A stretch of 64,000 nucleotides of DNA from Streptomyces tagetis (GCF_018069565.1 NZ_JAGPNL010000002.1:310001-374000); one strand, 5' to 3'; positions 8,549-18,146 are shown, counted from the first letter of the stretch. Made by a program: numbers and translations. Notes: generated from the letters alone by a model not told the origin.

Positions 8549-9082
8549 TCAGCCGGCGACGGCCGACCGGACCGGAGCGGGCGGTGACGCGCCCAGGCCG
8601 ACGGAGGGCTCCGCCTCCGTGAAGGCGGCGACGGACACCTCCTCGACCAGCCGCCGCGCCGGCCGCACCGAGACCGGCGACACGGGGGCGGCCGTCGGCA
8701 GGGAGAACCAGACGACCTTCCCGGACTCGCCCTCGGGCCGCGCTCCCCAGCTCTCGCTCAGCGCCGCCACCATGGCCAGCCCGCGCCCGCAGGTCGCCAG
8801 CGGCCCGGCGTCGTCCACGACGGGCAGCCGCGGGTCCCGGTCACGCACCGAGACCGTGAGCCGGTCCAGGAGCAGTTCCATCTCCACGGTGCAGGTCTTG
8901 TCCTGCCGGGCATGGAGATGGACGTTGGTGAGCAATTCCGTCACGCCGAGCGCCGCCCGGTCGATCAGGGAATCCATATGCCAGTAGCGCAAGTGCGCCG
9001 AGACGATTCTGCGGACCTGGCCGATCCGCGACGGCAGGGCTTGCAGCTCCACCGTGCACTGTCTGTTCGAGTGACTGATCAC
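8549..9082 (-). CDS. RsbW-like ATP-binding protein (GHKL histidine-kinase-type ATPase)
   Basis: A 177-residue cytoplasmic protein of the anti-sigma-factor serine kinase type. It shows the N box ELLTNVHLHA, a degenerate G1 box (VVDDAGPL) and the G2 box GRGLAMVAAL, ending in WFSLP. Streptomyces encode many such single-domain proteins; some phosphorylate anti-anti-sigma factors, most are uncharacterised. The C-terminal 45 residues after the domain are Ala/Val/Pro rich. No partner sigma or anti-anti-sigma gene is adjacent. Confidence 0.85.
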   Translation of the reverse strand: MISHSNRQCTVELQALPSRIGQVRRIVSAHLRYWHMDSLIDRAALGVTELLTNVHLHARQDKTCTVEMELLLDRLTVSVRDRDPRLPVVDDAGPLATCGRGLAMVAALSESWGARPEGESGKVVWFSLPTAAPVSPVSVRPARRLVEEVSVAAFTEAEPSVGLGASPPAPVRSAVAG

Positions 9083-9267
9083 GGCTGCGACTCCCCGACA
9101 TAGAGGTCCGGAAGAACACGGGGGTGGGGTGGCAGCAGGGTGTACGCGACACGCCGCCGCCTGCTGTCGTGGCCGGCGGGCTGGTTCGCAGCGTTATCGC
9201 CGGTAAACCCAGAGTGACGTGTGAACAGCGTGACGCACGGGGTGGGACACCGCAAGTCACGGCCGGC

Positions 9268-9591
9268 TCAGCGCCGGCGCCCGGCCGCCCGGCGTACCGC
9301 CTCGATGAAACGGTGTGCCGCGGGCGGTCCCGGCTCGCCCGGCGCAGGGTCCCGCTCACCGAGGGTCAGCAGGTACCGCGTGCCGTCCAGGTCGGCCAAC
9401 GCGCGGTCCTCCGGCGCGAACCAGGGCCGCGAGGCGCGCACCCGCTGCACCGGGGCGCTGGCGATCTCGCTGCCGGCGCTGGTGAGCAACTCGACCCTGC
9501 CGCCGCTGATCCGGACCTGCCCGGCCCGCGTCAGCGACCGCAGGCGCTTGCCGATCCGTACCCCCGTGGCCGTGAACTCCGGCTCCGCCAT
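9268..9591 (-). CDS. Conserved hypothetical protein, small beta-rich
   Basis: A 107-residue protein beginning MAEPEFTATGVRIGKRLRSL. The frame stays open much further upstream, but that part overlaps the divergent synthase gene and lacks protein-like composition, so the ATG at 9591 is used. The alternating pattern (VRIGKRLRSLTRAGQVRISGGRVELL, then SAPVQRVRAS, then GTRYLLTLG) suggests a small beta-sheet domain of PH-like type. I do not recognise a named family. Confidence 0.6.
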   Translation of the reverse strand: MAEPEFTATGVRIGKRLRSLTRAGQVRISGGRVELLTSAGSEIASAPVQRVRASRPWFAPEDRALADLDGTRYLLTLGERDPAPGEPGPPAAHRFIEAVRRAAGRRR

Positions 9592-9940
9592 GCCGCCGCC
9601 CCCTCGCGCGTGTCCGCCCGCCGGACCCCCCGCCCCGTGGCGGCGCGGCCCGGCACCGGCCCGTGCCGTGCTCCGGACGAGCCCCGGCGGAACCCCCGGT
9701 CCCGCCGGATGAAGTCTGCCCGCACCCGGCCCCCCGGCACCAGTGCGACCGGTCCCTTTCCTGGGGCCGCCCGGAGCATTCCCGCGAATGCGCCCCCCAC
9801 GAACCACGCACCGCGCCCCAGGGGCGCCTTTGAGCCGCTCAAAGGTGTGTTTATGCAGGTGAGAAGCGTGTCGAAGGCGCCTATGCTCGGTGTGCCGGCC
9901 GTGCGACGCGCCGTCGGCGCGCAGCGTAAGGAGCCCTGCC
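9592..9940. other. Divergent intergenic region with a 19-bp palindrome
   Basis: This 349-base gap separates the hypothetical gene from the cysteine-synthase-like gene. It contains no convincing reading frame. Its notable element is the perfect palindrome at 9827-9845 (listed separately). Confidence 0.6.
9827..9845. promoter_or_regulatory. Perfect 19-bp palindrome, probable operator
   Basis: CCTTTGAGCCGCTCAAAGG is perfectly symmetrical about its central base. It lies 95 bases before the GTG at 9941. A symmetric site of this size fits a dimeric repressor; which one is unknown. Confidence 0.5.
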
Positions 9941-11065
9941 GTGACCAGCTTCCAGCAGACCAGCCCGGGTGTCACCCTGGACGTCGACCGCAGCGACGCC
10001 GCCTGCCGGGCCTGGCTGAAAGAGGCCGTGCGCAAAGTGCAGGCCGACGCCAACCGCTCGGCCGACACGCACCTGCTCCGCTTCCCGCTGCCCGAGTCCT
10101 GGGGCGTCGACCTGTACCTGAAGGACGAGTCCACCCACCCCACCGGAAGCCTCAAACACCGGCTCGCCCGCTCCCTCTTCCTCTACGGGCTGTGCAATGG
10201 CTGGATTCGTCCCGACCGTCCCGTGATCGAGGCGTCCAGCGGCTCGACGGCCGTCTCCGAGGCGTACTTCGCGCAGTTGATCGGCGTGCCCTTCATCGCG
10301 GTCATGCCCCGCACGACCAGCGCCGAGAAGATCCGCCTGATCGAATTCCACGGCGGCCGGTGCCACTTCGTGGACGACTCGCGCCGGATGTACGAGGAGT
10401 CGGCCCGCCTCGCGGCGGAGACCGGTGGCCACTACATGGACCAGTTCACCTACGCGGAGCGGGCCACCGACTGGCGCGGCAACAACAACATCGCCGAGTC
10501 CATCTTCCGGCAGATGCGCCTGGAGCGGTTCCCCGAACCGGCGTGGATCGTCGCCACCGCCGGTACCGGAGGCACCTCGGCGACCCTCGCCCGGTACGTG
10601 CGCTACCTGCAGTACGACACGCGCATCTGTGTGGCCGACCCGGACAACTCCTGCTTCTTCGAGGGCTGGACGACCGGCGACCCCGACGTCACCTGCGACG
10701 CCGCCTCCCGGATCGAGGGCATCGGCCGGCCCCGGATGGAACCGAGCTTCGTGCCCCACGCCATCGACCGCATGATGAAGGTGCCCGACGCCGCCGCCGT
10801 CGCCGCCGTCCGCGCCCTGGAGGGTGCCATCGGCCGCAAGGCGGGCGGCTCGACGGGCACGGGACTGTGGAGCACCCTCAAGATCGTCGCGGAGATGGTG
10901 GCCGAGGGCCGCCGGGGAAGTGTCGTCTCGCTGCTGTGCGACCCGGGGGACCGGTACCTCGACAAGTACTACTCGGACGCCTGGCTCACCGAACAGGGAC
11001 TGGACATCCGCCCCCACACGCGGACGATCGAGTCCCTCCTGCGCACCGGCCACTGGCCGGAGTGA
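9941..11065 (+). CDS. PLP-dependent cysteine-synthase-family enzyme
   Basis: A 374-residue fold-type II PLP enzyme related to cysteine synthase and cystathionine beta-synthase. The PLP lysine is Lys72 in HPTGSLKHR. The substrate loop reads [10 protein letters not shown], with Ser where cysteine synthases usually have the Asn of SGNTG, and the phosphate-binding loop is TAGTGGTSA. The longer size and altered loop argue against housekeeping CysK/CysM; a beta-replacement on serine derivatives is likely but the nucleophile is unknown. The GTG at 9941 is chosen because TAAGGAG precedes it; an ATG at 9890 adds 17 poorly typical residues. Confidence 0.8.
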   Translation: MTSFQQTSPGVTLDVDRSDAACRAWLKEAVRKVQADANRSADTHLLRFPLPESWGVDLYLKDESTHPTGSLKHRLARSLFLYGLCNGWIRPDRPVIEASSGSTAVSEAYFAQLIGVPFIAVMPRTTSAEKIRLIEFHGGRCHFVDDSRRMYEESARLAAETGGHYMDQFTYAERATDWRGNNNIAESIFRQMRLERFPEPAWIVATAGTGGTSATLARYVRYLQYDTRICVADPDNSCFFEGWTTGDPDVTCDAASRIEGIGRPRMEPSFVPHAIDRMMKVPDAAAVAAVRALEGAIGRKAGGSTGTGLWSTLKIVAEMVAEGRRGSVVSLLCDPGDRYLDKYYSDAWLTEQGLDIRPHTRTIESLLRTGHWPE

Positions 11066-11131
11066 CCCGGGCGCGAGGAGCGGCCCGGGGGCGCGCGGTC
11101 CCGACACGCGCGGACGTACGACAGTCGTGCA

Positions 11132-11206
11132 CCCGGTCGGGGCGACACGCCGCGCGCGCCCGCCGCCCGACCGGGCGACACGCCGCGCCCGCCGCCCCCC
11201 GGGGGG
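11132..11206. terminator. Possible bidirectional terminator between convergent genes
   Basis: A 10-bp inverted repeat (CCCGGTCGGG at 11132-11141, CCCGACCGGG at 11166-11175) is followed by CCCCCCGGGGGG at 11195-11206. No T-run follows, as is common in Streptomyces terminators. The position between two convergent gene ends supports the call. Confidence 0.35.
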
Positions 11207-11225
11207 CCGGCCGCGCCCCGTGCCG

Positions 11226-12047
11226 TCAGTCCCCGGGCTCCGGCTCGCCCGCCACGATCAGCCGCAGGTGCTCCGAGATCTCCGCCCGCGCGTCCCCCGG
11301 CAGCTCGCGGTCGGTCACCAGCGTGTCGACCTGCTCCAGCGCGGCGAACGAACTCAGCCCCACCACACCCCACTTGGTGTGGTCCGCGACCACCACGACC
11401 CGCCGCGCCGACTGGACCAGCCGCCGGTTCGTCTCGGCCTCCGCGAGGTTCGGCGTGGACAGTCCCGCCTCCACCGATATGCCGTGCACACCGAGGAACA
11501 GCAGGTCGAAGTGGAGCGTCGCGATCGCCTGGTCGGCGATCGGCCCCACCAGCGAGTCGGACGGCGTCCGCACCCCGCCGGTCAGCACCACCGTCGCCGC
11601 GCCCTGCCGGGCACCGGAGCCGCGCTGCGCCACGTGGAACACGTCCGCCACCCGCACCGAGTTGGTCACCACGGTCAGGTCCGGCACGTCCAGCAGCCGG
11701 TGCGCCAGCGCGTACGTCGTCGTCCCGCCGGACAGGGCGATCGCGGCGCCCGGCGCCACCATCTCCGCCGCCGCCCGCGCGATGTCCTCCTTGGCGGTCG
11801 GCTCCAGACCCGACTTGGCCTCGAACCCCGGCTCGTGCGTGCTCGCCTCCAGCACCGGGACCGCGCCGCCGTGCACCTTCTCCAGCACGCCCTGCCGGGC
11901 CAGCGCGTCCAGGTCGCGGCGGACCGTCATGTCCGACACGCCGAGTTTGCGGGTCAGCTCGTTGACCCGGACCCCGCCCCGGCGCCGTACCTCGTCGAGG
12001 ATCAGGGCACGCCGCTGTTCCGCGAGAAGGTTCGGATTCTCACTCAC
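11226..12047 (-). CDS. DeoR/GlpR-family transcriptional regulator
   Basis: A 273-residue repressor with an N-terminal DeoR winged helix (about 10-65, ending VSDMTVRRDLDALARQG and VHGGAV) and a C-terminal DeoRC sensor domain with ALSGGTTTYALA, the phosphosugar loop, and VVADHTKWG. It is similar in build to the DeoR regulator at 2041-2820 but the two share only family motifs. No sugar genes are adjacent, so its regulon is likely elsewhere or autoregulatory. Confidence 0.88.
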   Translation of the reverse strand: MSENPNLLAEQRRALILDEVRRRGGVRVNELTRKLGVSDMTVRRDLDALARQGVLEKVHGGAVPVLEASTHEPGFEAKSGLEPTAKEDIARAAAEMVAPGAAIALSGGTTTYALAHRLLDVPDLTVVTNSVRVADVFHVAQRGSGARQGAATVVLTGGVRTPSDSLVGPIADQAIATLHFDLLFLGVHGISVEAGLSTPNLAEAETNRRLVQSARRVVVVADHTKWGVVGLSSFAALEQVDTLVTDRELPGDARAEISEHLRLIVAGEPEPGD

Positions 12048-12339
12048 GTACGCTCCGGTCCTTTCGTCGCAAACCGCCCGACACGCCCGACACGCCCGGC
12101 GTACCCGCTCCGACGAGGACTTCTCCCCTCAGGTGCGCGGATACCCCATCCTCGCACGGGCCGCCACAGGACGCGCCACCGGTCACCGGGCGGGCACGGG
12201 CCGTACCGGGCGCCACGCCGCCGTTCCGTCACCCGGATCGGGGAGATTCGGTGGGGACGGGTGTGCACCACCCGTTCAGGGGAGATCCTGGTGGCCGCAC
12301 GGGCAGAGCCGACGGAGCGTCAGCGGGGGAGTGCGGACA

Positions 12340-14829
12340 GTGGAAGAAGCGCGGCGGCCGGCCGGGACCGGCGCACCGGAGGACCCGGCCGCCACCGGAC
12401 CGCCGGCGGACACCGCCCTGGAACTCCTGGTGCACGGCGTCGGCGGCACGACACCCGACGAGATGCTCGACGGCTCGCGGACGGTACGCGTCACCGGCGA
12501 CGACGTCGCGGCCGTCTTCCGGCGGGCCGAGGACGCCGACGCGGAGGAGCGGCCCGAGGAGTACCGGGGCCGGCCCGTCCCCGAGGCGTACGTCTGGTGC
12601 AACCTCACCTCCGGCGACGGCACCCGCGCCCTGTGGCTGCTGCTCCTGCCCTTCATGGTGGTCAACCTCGCCCACTGGATGCGGCCCGGCGCCCGCCGCC
12701 GGCCCCGCGCGGTCCGGCTGTACGGACTGCTCGTACGGCTCGCGGGACTGACCCTGACGGTGCTGCTCGTCGCCGCGGCCTGCGAGGTCGCGGTCGACCT
12801 CGCCGCCTGGCAGTGCGCGGGCACCCCCGCCTGCGCCGAGCGGCACACCTGGCTCGGCTTCCTCTCGCCCACCGTCTCGGACGGCGGCTGGTGGAGCCCG
12901 CCCGGCCGCCGGCTCGCCCTCGCCGCACTGGTCCCCGCCGCCCTGACCGGCCTCCTGTGGTACCTGTCCCTGCGCACCTGGCGGGCGTACGAGTCCCAGC
13001 GGCCGATGGACCGCGAATCCGCCTCCACCCCCGACGAGGACGACGACGGCCACACCGCGCTCGGCCGGCCCGGCTTCTGGTACGGGCGCCGCCTGGTGGC
13101 CCGGCTGCGCGCCGCGCACACCACCGCCGGACTGCTCACCGTCGCCGCCGCGGCCGGCCTTCCCGCGGCCCGCTTCGACCGGCTGCCCGGCGGGCCCCCG
13201 GCCCTGGAGCCGCTGGGCCGGCTCCTGGAGGCGGCCCTCGTCGCCGGGGCCCTCGCCGCGGTCGGCGTGGTCTGCCGCCGGGGCCGCAGCGAGAACCGCC
13301 TCGACCGCGAACTCGACGAACACCTGGTGCGCCGGCTGCCGCTCGCCGCCCTCGCCGTCCTCGGCCTCGCCCTGGTGTACGCGGGCTGGTCCCGCCCGGG
13401 ATGGACCTCGTCCGGCCGGCTCCCCGGCGACGCGGTCTTCGGCGCCCTCGCCCTCGTCCAGGGCCTGATCGTGATCGCCCTCGGCGTCGTCGCCCACCTG
13501 CTGTACCGCTCCCTGCCCGACCCGCGCGCCGCCATCCGGGGCCTGGGCGGACCGGCCGTCGCCATGCTCGCCTGCGCCCTGGGGGGCGTGATGACCGGCG
13601 GCGTCGCCCAGCGGGTCGCCGACTGGCTGGACGGCACCGGCACCTTCCTCCACGGCCCGCCCACCGTGCTGACCTGGCAGGCGTCGGTCATCCCGCCCCT
13701 GCTCGTCGTCGTGGCGCTGCTCTGCGCCCTGCTCGCCCGGCACACCTGGCGCCTCGCCCGCGCCGAACGCACGACCGTGGAACGCGACCACGCCGGGGAG
13801 CGCGGCGACGCGGCCCGCACCCGGCGCATCGCCACCGCCCGCGCCATGGCCACCCTCACCGACTGTGCGCCCCTCGTCGTGGCCGTCACCTCCGTGGCGA
13901 CCCTGCTGCTGGGCGCCGGAGCCCTGGTGGGCGCCTTCACCACCGACCGGGTCCCGGCCGACGCCGCGAGCGGTACCCCGGCCCTCGTGCACGGCGCCGC
14001 GCAGACCGCCCAGGCGCTGGGCTCCTGGCTCATCGGCCTCGGCTTCCTGCTCTTCGTCACCTGGGGCCGCCGGGCCTACAAGGACGCCTCCGCCCGGCGC
14101 ACCATCGGCATCCTGTGGGACGTCGGCACCTTCTGGCCGCGCGCCGCCCACCCGTTCGCGCCCCCCTGCTACGCGGAGCGCGCGGTGCCCGACCTGACGT
14201 GGCGGATGGCGACCTGGACCCGCGCCACCGGAGGGCGACTGGTCCTCTCCGGCCACTCCCAGGGCAGCGTCCTCGCCGCCGCGGCGGCCTGGCAGCTCAC
14301 GCCCGCCGCCCGCCGCCGGGTCGCCCTGCTCACCTACGGCTCCCCGCTGGAGCGGCTCTACGGACGCTGGTTCCCGGCCCACTTCGGGCCGCACGCCCTC
14401 GGCTCCCTGCACCGGGAGATCGACCGCTGGCGCAACCTGTACCGGCGCACCGACCCCATCGGCGGCCCCGTCCGGCTCCCCGGCGACCACGGCCCCGGGG
14501 TGGACCGGGCGCCGCTCAAGGACCCGCTCACCTACGGGCGCACCGAACTGCACCCGCTGCCCGCGCCGATCCTGGGCCACTCCGACTACCAGGCCGACCC
14601 GGCCTTCGCCGAGGAACGGCGGTGGCTGTTCGCCCGGCTGAGCCCCGGCGTCCCGTCCCCGCGACACACCGGCCGTCCCCGGCCCGCCCCCGACGGCCGG
14701 CCCGACACGCCGTACGAAACGACCGACACGCCGGCCACGCCGTACGACCCGCCCGGCACGCGGCGGAACGCGCCCGACACGCCGCGGGACGCGCCCGGCG
14801 TGCCCCTCCGGAAGCCCGAGGGCGCCTGA
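12340..14829 (+). CDS. Large polytopic membrane protein with serine-hydrolase GHSQG motif
   Basis: An 829-residue protein whose frame is open far upstream, but the GTG at 12340 follows GGGGGAG at good spacing and gives a protein-like N-terminus. A short N-terminal part has LLVHGVGGTTPDEM, like the oxyanion loop of alpha/beta hydrolases. A central part contains about ten membrane helices. The C-terminal part has LSGHSQGSVLAA (nucleophile elbow), LTYGSPLERLYG, RRTDPIGG and LGHSDY, giving a possible Ser-Asp-His triad. The tail is Pro/Thr/Asp rich. It may be a membrane-embedded lipase or esterase; substrate and orientation are unknown. Confidence 0.72.
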   Translation: MEEARRPAGTGAPEDPAATGPPADTALELLVHGVGGTTPDEMLDGSRTVRVTGDDVAAVFRRAEDADAEERPEEYRGRPVPEAYVWCNLTSGDGTRALWLLLLPFMVVNLAHWMRPGARRRPRAVRLYGLLVRLAGLTLTVLLVAAACEVAVDLAAWQCAGTPACAERHTWLGFLSPTVSDGGWWSPPGRRLALAALVPAALTGLLWYLSLRTWRAYESQRPMDRESASTPDEDDDGHTALGRPGFWYGRRLVARLRAAHTTAGLLTVAAAAGLPAARFDRLPGGPPALEPLGRLLEAALVAGALAAVGVVCRRGRSENRLDRELDEHLVRRLPLAALAVLGLALVYAGWSRPGWTSSGRLPGDAVFGALALVQGLIVIALGVVAHLLYRSLPDPRAAIRGLGGPAVAMLACALGGVMTGGVAQRVADWLDGTGTFLHGPPTVLTWQASVIPPLLVVVALLCALLARHTWRLARAERTTVERDHAGERGDAARTRRIATARAMATLTDCAPLVVAVTSVATLLLGAGALVGAFTTDRVPADAASGTPALVHGAAQTAQALGSWLIGLGFLLFVTWGRRAYKDASARRTIGILWDVGTFWPRAAHPFAPPCYAERAVPDLTWRMATWTRATGGRLVLSGHSQGSVLAAAAAWQLTPAARRRVALLTYGSPLERLYGRWFPAHFGPHALGSLHREIDRWRNLYRRTDPIGGPVRLPGDHGPGVDRAPLKDPLTYGRTELHPLPAPILGHSDYQADPAFAEERRWLFARLSPGVPSPRHTGRPRPAPDGRPDTPYETTDTPATPYDPPGTRRNAPDTPRDAPGVPLRKPEGA

Positions 14830-14868
14830 CGACGGCCCCCGGGCGGGTCACGGCGGAGGACGCCCGGC

Positions 14869-17313
14869 TCAGGGCCGTTGCGGAAGGTCCTCCGTGAAGA
14901 GCAGGGTCAGATCGTCCGTGCTCGGGTCCGGCAACTGCGCGACCCGGCTGGCGTGCCGCTCCACCATCGCCTCGAAGGTCTGGCGCGCGGTGCGGCCGTT
15001 GCCGAAGGCCGGACCCTTGGGGATCTCCACGAAATACTCGGTCAGCGCCTTCGCCGTGTCCTCGGCCAGCCGGTACTCGTGCTCCTCGGCCTGCTGCTCC
15101 ACGATCCGCAGCAACTCCTCGGCACCGTAGTCGTCGAAGGTGATGGTCCGGGAGAAACGCGACGCCACGCCCGGGTTGACGGTCAGGAACCGCTCCATCT
15201 CCGCCGTGTACCCGGCGACGATGACCACGACCGAGTCCCGGTGGTCCTCCATCAGCTTCACCAGCGTGTCGATGGCCTCCTTGCCGAAGTCCCGGCCGGC
15301 GTCCTCGGGCGAGAGCGCGTACGCCTCGTCGATGAAGAGCACGCCGCCGTGCGCCCGCTGGAACGCCTCCTGGGTGCGGATCGCGGTGGAGCCGATGTGC
15401 TCGCCGACCAGGTCGACCCGGGACACCTCCACGAGGTGGCCCTTCTCCAGCACGCCGAGCGAGGCCAGTATCTCGCCGTAGAGCCGGGCGACCGTCGTCT
15501 TGCCGGTGCCGGGGGAGCCGGTGAAGACCAGGTGCCGCTTGACCGAGGCGGCCTTCAGCCCGGCCCGCTGCCGGCGCCGGCCCACCTCGATCATGTCGGT
15601 CAGCGCCCGCACCTCCCGCTTGACGCTGTCCAGGCCCACCAGCGCGTCCAGTTCGCCGAGCACGTCCGTGGAGGTGCGGGCGGGCCGCGCGGGGTCGGCC
15701 TCCGGTGCCAGGGACTCCGGTTCGGTGGCGCGCTGGCCGGGGACCGCGCCCAGCAGCCCGCCTCCGGACGGGCTCACCGTCTGAAGGACCGGCTCCCGCG
15801 CCGCCGCCGGCGCGGGCAGCGAGCCGCTCTCGTCGCTGGTGCACTCCTCGACGAGCGGTCCCGCATCCGCGCCGGAGCCCGGACCGCCCTCCGCGAACTC
15901 GAACCCGCCGCGCGCGCACCGCTCCGTACGGCACTTGCGGAGCGTGCTGCGGCAGCCGTCGATCACGTGGAAGCCGTAGCCGGCGCTGCCGGTGACGCGG
16001 CAGTCGACGAAGGTGCCGCGCCCGCCCGCCGACACGTAGACGCCCGCCTCCGAGGGGGAGTCGACGGTGCAGCGCTCGATGGTGGGATCGGCGCCCTTGG
16101 TGACGATGACGCCCGTGCGGTTGCCCTCCAGGGTGCAGTTGTTGAGGGTGCCGCCGCTGCCGTGGTCGCGGAACCAGGCGCCCGTCGCCGCGTCCCGGAT
16201 GCGGCAGTCGTCGAGCTGGGCGGTGGCGCCGTCGCTCACCGACACGGCGGTGTTGCGCACCTGGGAGAGGTCGCTGTCGACGACGTCCACCCGGGAGCCG
16301 CGGTCGAGGACGAACAGGGCGTCCGGCACGTCGTGCACCCGGCAGGAGTCGAGGACCGCGGTGGCCCCGTCACTGATCCAGACCGCGGGGTAGTCGCCGG
16401 TGGAGTCGGAGATCTCGCACTCATGGGCGTCCACGCGCGTGCCCGGGTCCCACACCGACAGGCCGTTGCGGCCGAACTGCCGCACGGTGGTGCGGGTCAG
16501 GGTGAGCACGGAGCGGGAGCGCAGGTCGACCGCGTTCTCCGGGATGTCGTGGATGCGGCAGTCGGCGAGCGTCAGCACGGCGTCGGTGTCGAGGGTGACG
16601 CCGTCCGCGGTGGTGCGGTGCACGGCGCAGTCCGTCAGGTGGGCCGTGGCCCTGGCGCTGACCTGCACGCCGCTGCCCCGTACCTCGTAGATCTCGCAGC
16701 CCACCGCCTCCAGCGCGGAGTGCTCGCCGGTCGCCGTCATCCCGGAACCGGCGGCGTGATGCACGCGGCAGCGTTCGAGCCGGGGGTGTGCGCCGGAGCG
16801 CACGGCGACGCCCGCCTGCCCGGCGGAGATCACCTCGCACTCCTCGAACACCCCGCCCCCGCCGTCCACGACGGCGATGCCGACACCGGCAGGGTTGTCC
16901 ACGGTGCAGCGCCGCACGGTGGGCCGCGCGCTGCCGCGCACCTCGATGCCGGCCGCGGACCGGGTGACCACCCGCACGTCCAGCAGTTCCGGTGTGCCCT
17001 CCTCGACGAGCAGCGCGGGGGCCGTCGCGTCCTGGCCCTCCACGTGCAGGTCCTGGATGACCGCGGAGGCCCGCACGGTCAGGGGCACGCCGTCGGGGGG
17101 CGCGATCCGTACCGAGCCGTGCGCCCCCTCGGGGCCGCGCAGCGTCACCGCCCGCTGGACGACGAGGTTCTCCCGGTAGGTGCCGGGGCTGACGGTGAGC
17201 ACGTCGCCGTCGGCCGCGGCCTCCAGGGCAGCGGCGAGCGATGCGTACTCACCCGTGCGGCGCCGCCACCGCGAGGTGCCGGTGTGCGTCACCTGGACCG
17301 TGCCCTGTGCCAT
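14869..17313 (-). CDS. Right-handed beta-helix protein fused to a CbxX/SpoVK-type AAA+ ATPase
   Basis: An 814-residue fusion. Residues about 10-480 are repeated beta-helix coils (PbH1 type) rich in phrases such as CEISD, CRIHD and VSDGATAQLDDCRI, the fold of pectate-lyase-like and NosD proteins. After a Pro/Ala linker, residues about 540-814 are an AAA+ domain with Walker A GSPGTGKTT (Lys605), Walker B FIDEAYAL (Asp662, Glu663), VIVAGYTAEM and the arginine-finger segment PGVASRFSR. This AAA+ type resembles SpoVK and EccA of type VII secretion. The frame is open upstream but the ATG at 17313 gives the natural start. Role unknown; possibly a remodelling ATPase with a binding arm. Confidence 0.83.
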   Translation of the reverse strand: MAQGTVQVTHTGTSRWRRRTGEYASLAAALEAAADGDVLTVSPGTYRENLVVQRAVTLRGPEGAHGSVRIAPPDGVPLTVRASAVIQDLHVEGQDATAPALLVEEGTPELLDVRVVTRSAAGIEVRGSARPTVRRCTVDNPAGVGIAVVDGGGGVFEECEVISAGQAGVAVRSGAHPRLERCRVHHAAGSGMTATGEHSALEAVGCEIYEVRGSGVQVSARATAHLTDCAVHRTTADGVTLDTDAVLTLADCRIHDIPENAVDLRSRSVLTLTRTTVRQFGRNGLSVWDPGTRVDAHECEISDSTGDYPAVWISDGATAVLDSCRVHDVPDALFVLDRGSRVDVVDSDLSQVRNTAVSVSDGATAQLDDCRIRDAATGAWFRDHGSGGTLNNCTLEGNRTGVIVTKGADPTIERCTVDSPSEAGVYVSAGGRGTFVDCRVTGSAGYGFHVIDGCRSTLRKCRTERCARGGFEFAEGGPGSGADAGPLVEECTSDESGSLPAPAAAREPVLQTVSPSGGGLLGAVPGQRATEPESLAPEADPARPARTSTDVLGELDALVGLDSVKREVRALTDMIEVGRRRQRAGLKAASVKRHLVFTGSPGTGKTTVARLYGEILASLGVLEKGHLVEVSRVDLVGEHIGSTAIRTQEAFQRAHGGVLFIDEAYALSPEDAGRDFGKEAIDTLVKLMEDHRDSVVVIVAGYTAEMERFLTVNPGVASRFSRTITFDDYGAEELLRIVEQQAEEHEYRLAEDTAKALTEYFVEIPKGPAFGNGRTARQTFEAMVERHASRVAQLPDPSTDDLTLLFTEDLPQRP

Positions 17314-17540
17314 GGTGTTGCTCTGCCCCCACCTCGTCGTACTGATGGTTTGTCCGCCTGCGGGACCTTGCTGTCCGGTGCCCGGGGGAGCGGCCGTGCC
17401 GGCCCGCGGCCGGCGCATGTCCGCGCCGCTCGGCACGGGGATGCCCGACGGCTGTTGTCCGCGCGGGCCGCCACCGGTCGGTTCGGCCGGTCCACCGTAG
17501 CGTGCGCGCGGGCCACGGGTTGACCGGAGGGCGAAGCGCG

Positions 17541-18146
17541 TTAGCTGTTGCTTCCGGTCCGCCCCCAGTCGGGGCCCACACGGTGCCACTCCTGGTCCCA
17601 ACGCGCGTACCGGCGGCGGACCATGCGCCACAGGACGAGCCGCCGGGCCCCTTCGACGAGGGCGGCGGCCCCGAGGGCGGCGCCGATCCCGGCGAGCACG
17701 GCGTGGGTGGCGGCGGTGGCGGTGTCCATCGGGCGGGCCACCGCCCGGCCCTGGGCGTCCGTCCAGATCGGGAAGCGGTCGCCGCCGCGCGGACGGTCGA
17801 GGGTGGACAGGACGGGGCCCTCGTGCCCGGTCCCGTCCGGCGCCGTCCAGCGGGCGACGACGTGGCTGCGCGGGTCGGTGGCGGTGGCCCGCTCGGGGTC
17901 GACGTTGAGCGGTGAACGCTCCAGCTCCCGGACGACGGTGGCCGTCACCTGGTGCCGGGAGGCGTTCTGCGCGCGGACCGAGCGGGCCATGGCGTCCTGT
18001 GCGGCGCCGCCGACGAGCAGGCCGGTCAGGGGGACGAGGAAGAGGACCAGCAGCAGTCCCGTCAAGGCGACCCAGGCTTCGGCCAGGTCGGTCGGGCGGC
18101 ACAGCGGATTGTGCCGCCAGCGCCACAGGCCCCTGATCGCCCCCAC
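17541..18146 (-). CDS. Rv1733c-like two-helix membrane protein
   Basis: A 201-residue protein with the family layout: a basic N-terminus (RGLWRWRHNPLCRPTD), a membrane helix (about 23-48), an extracytoplasmic middle (about 50-140, with VVARWTAPDGTGHEG), a second helix (about 145-165) and a short basic tail. This matches the Rv1733c family of conserved actinobacterial membrane proteins; no biochemical function is known. It lies 227 bases upstream of, and on the same strand as, the beta-helix/AAA+ gene. Confidence 0.85.
   Translation of the reverse strand: MGAIRGLWRWRHNPLCRPTDLAEAWVALTGLLLVLFLVPLTGLLVGGAAQDAMARSVRAQNASRHQVTATVVRELERSPLNVDPERATATDPRSHVVARWTAPDGTGHEGPVLSTLDRPRGGDRFPIWTDAQGRAVARPMDTATAATHAVLAGIGAALGAAALVEGARRLVLWRMVRRRYARWDQEWHRVGPDWGRTGSNS

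Noticed and set aside
9124..12339. Upstream extension of the GHSQG membrane protein frame
   Set aside because: The extension overlaps the PLP enzyme and DeoR genes in another frame or strand; the GTG at 12340 has a good ribosome site.
17314..18126. Upstream extension of the beta-helix/AAA+ frame
   Set aside because: It overlaps the Rv1733c-like gene and its translation is Arg/Pro-rich shadow sequence.
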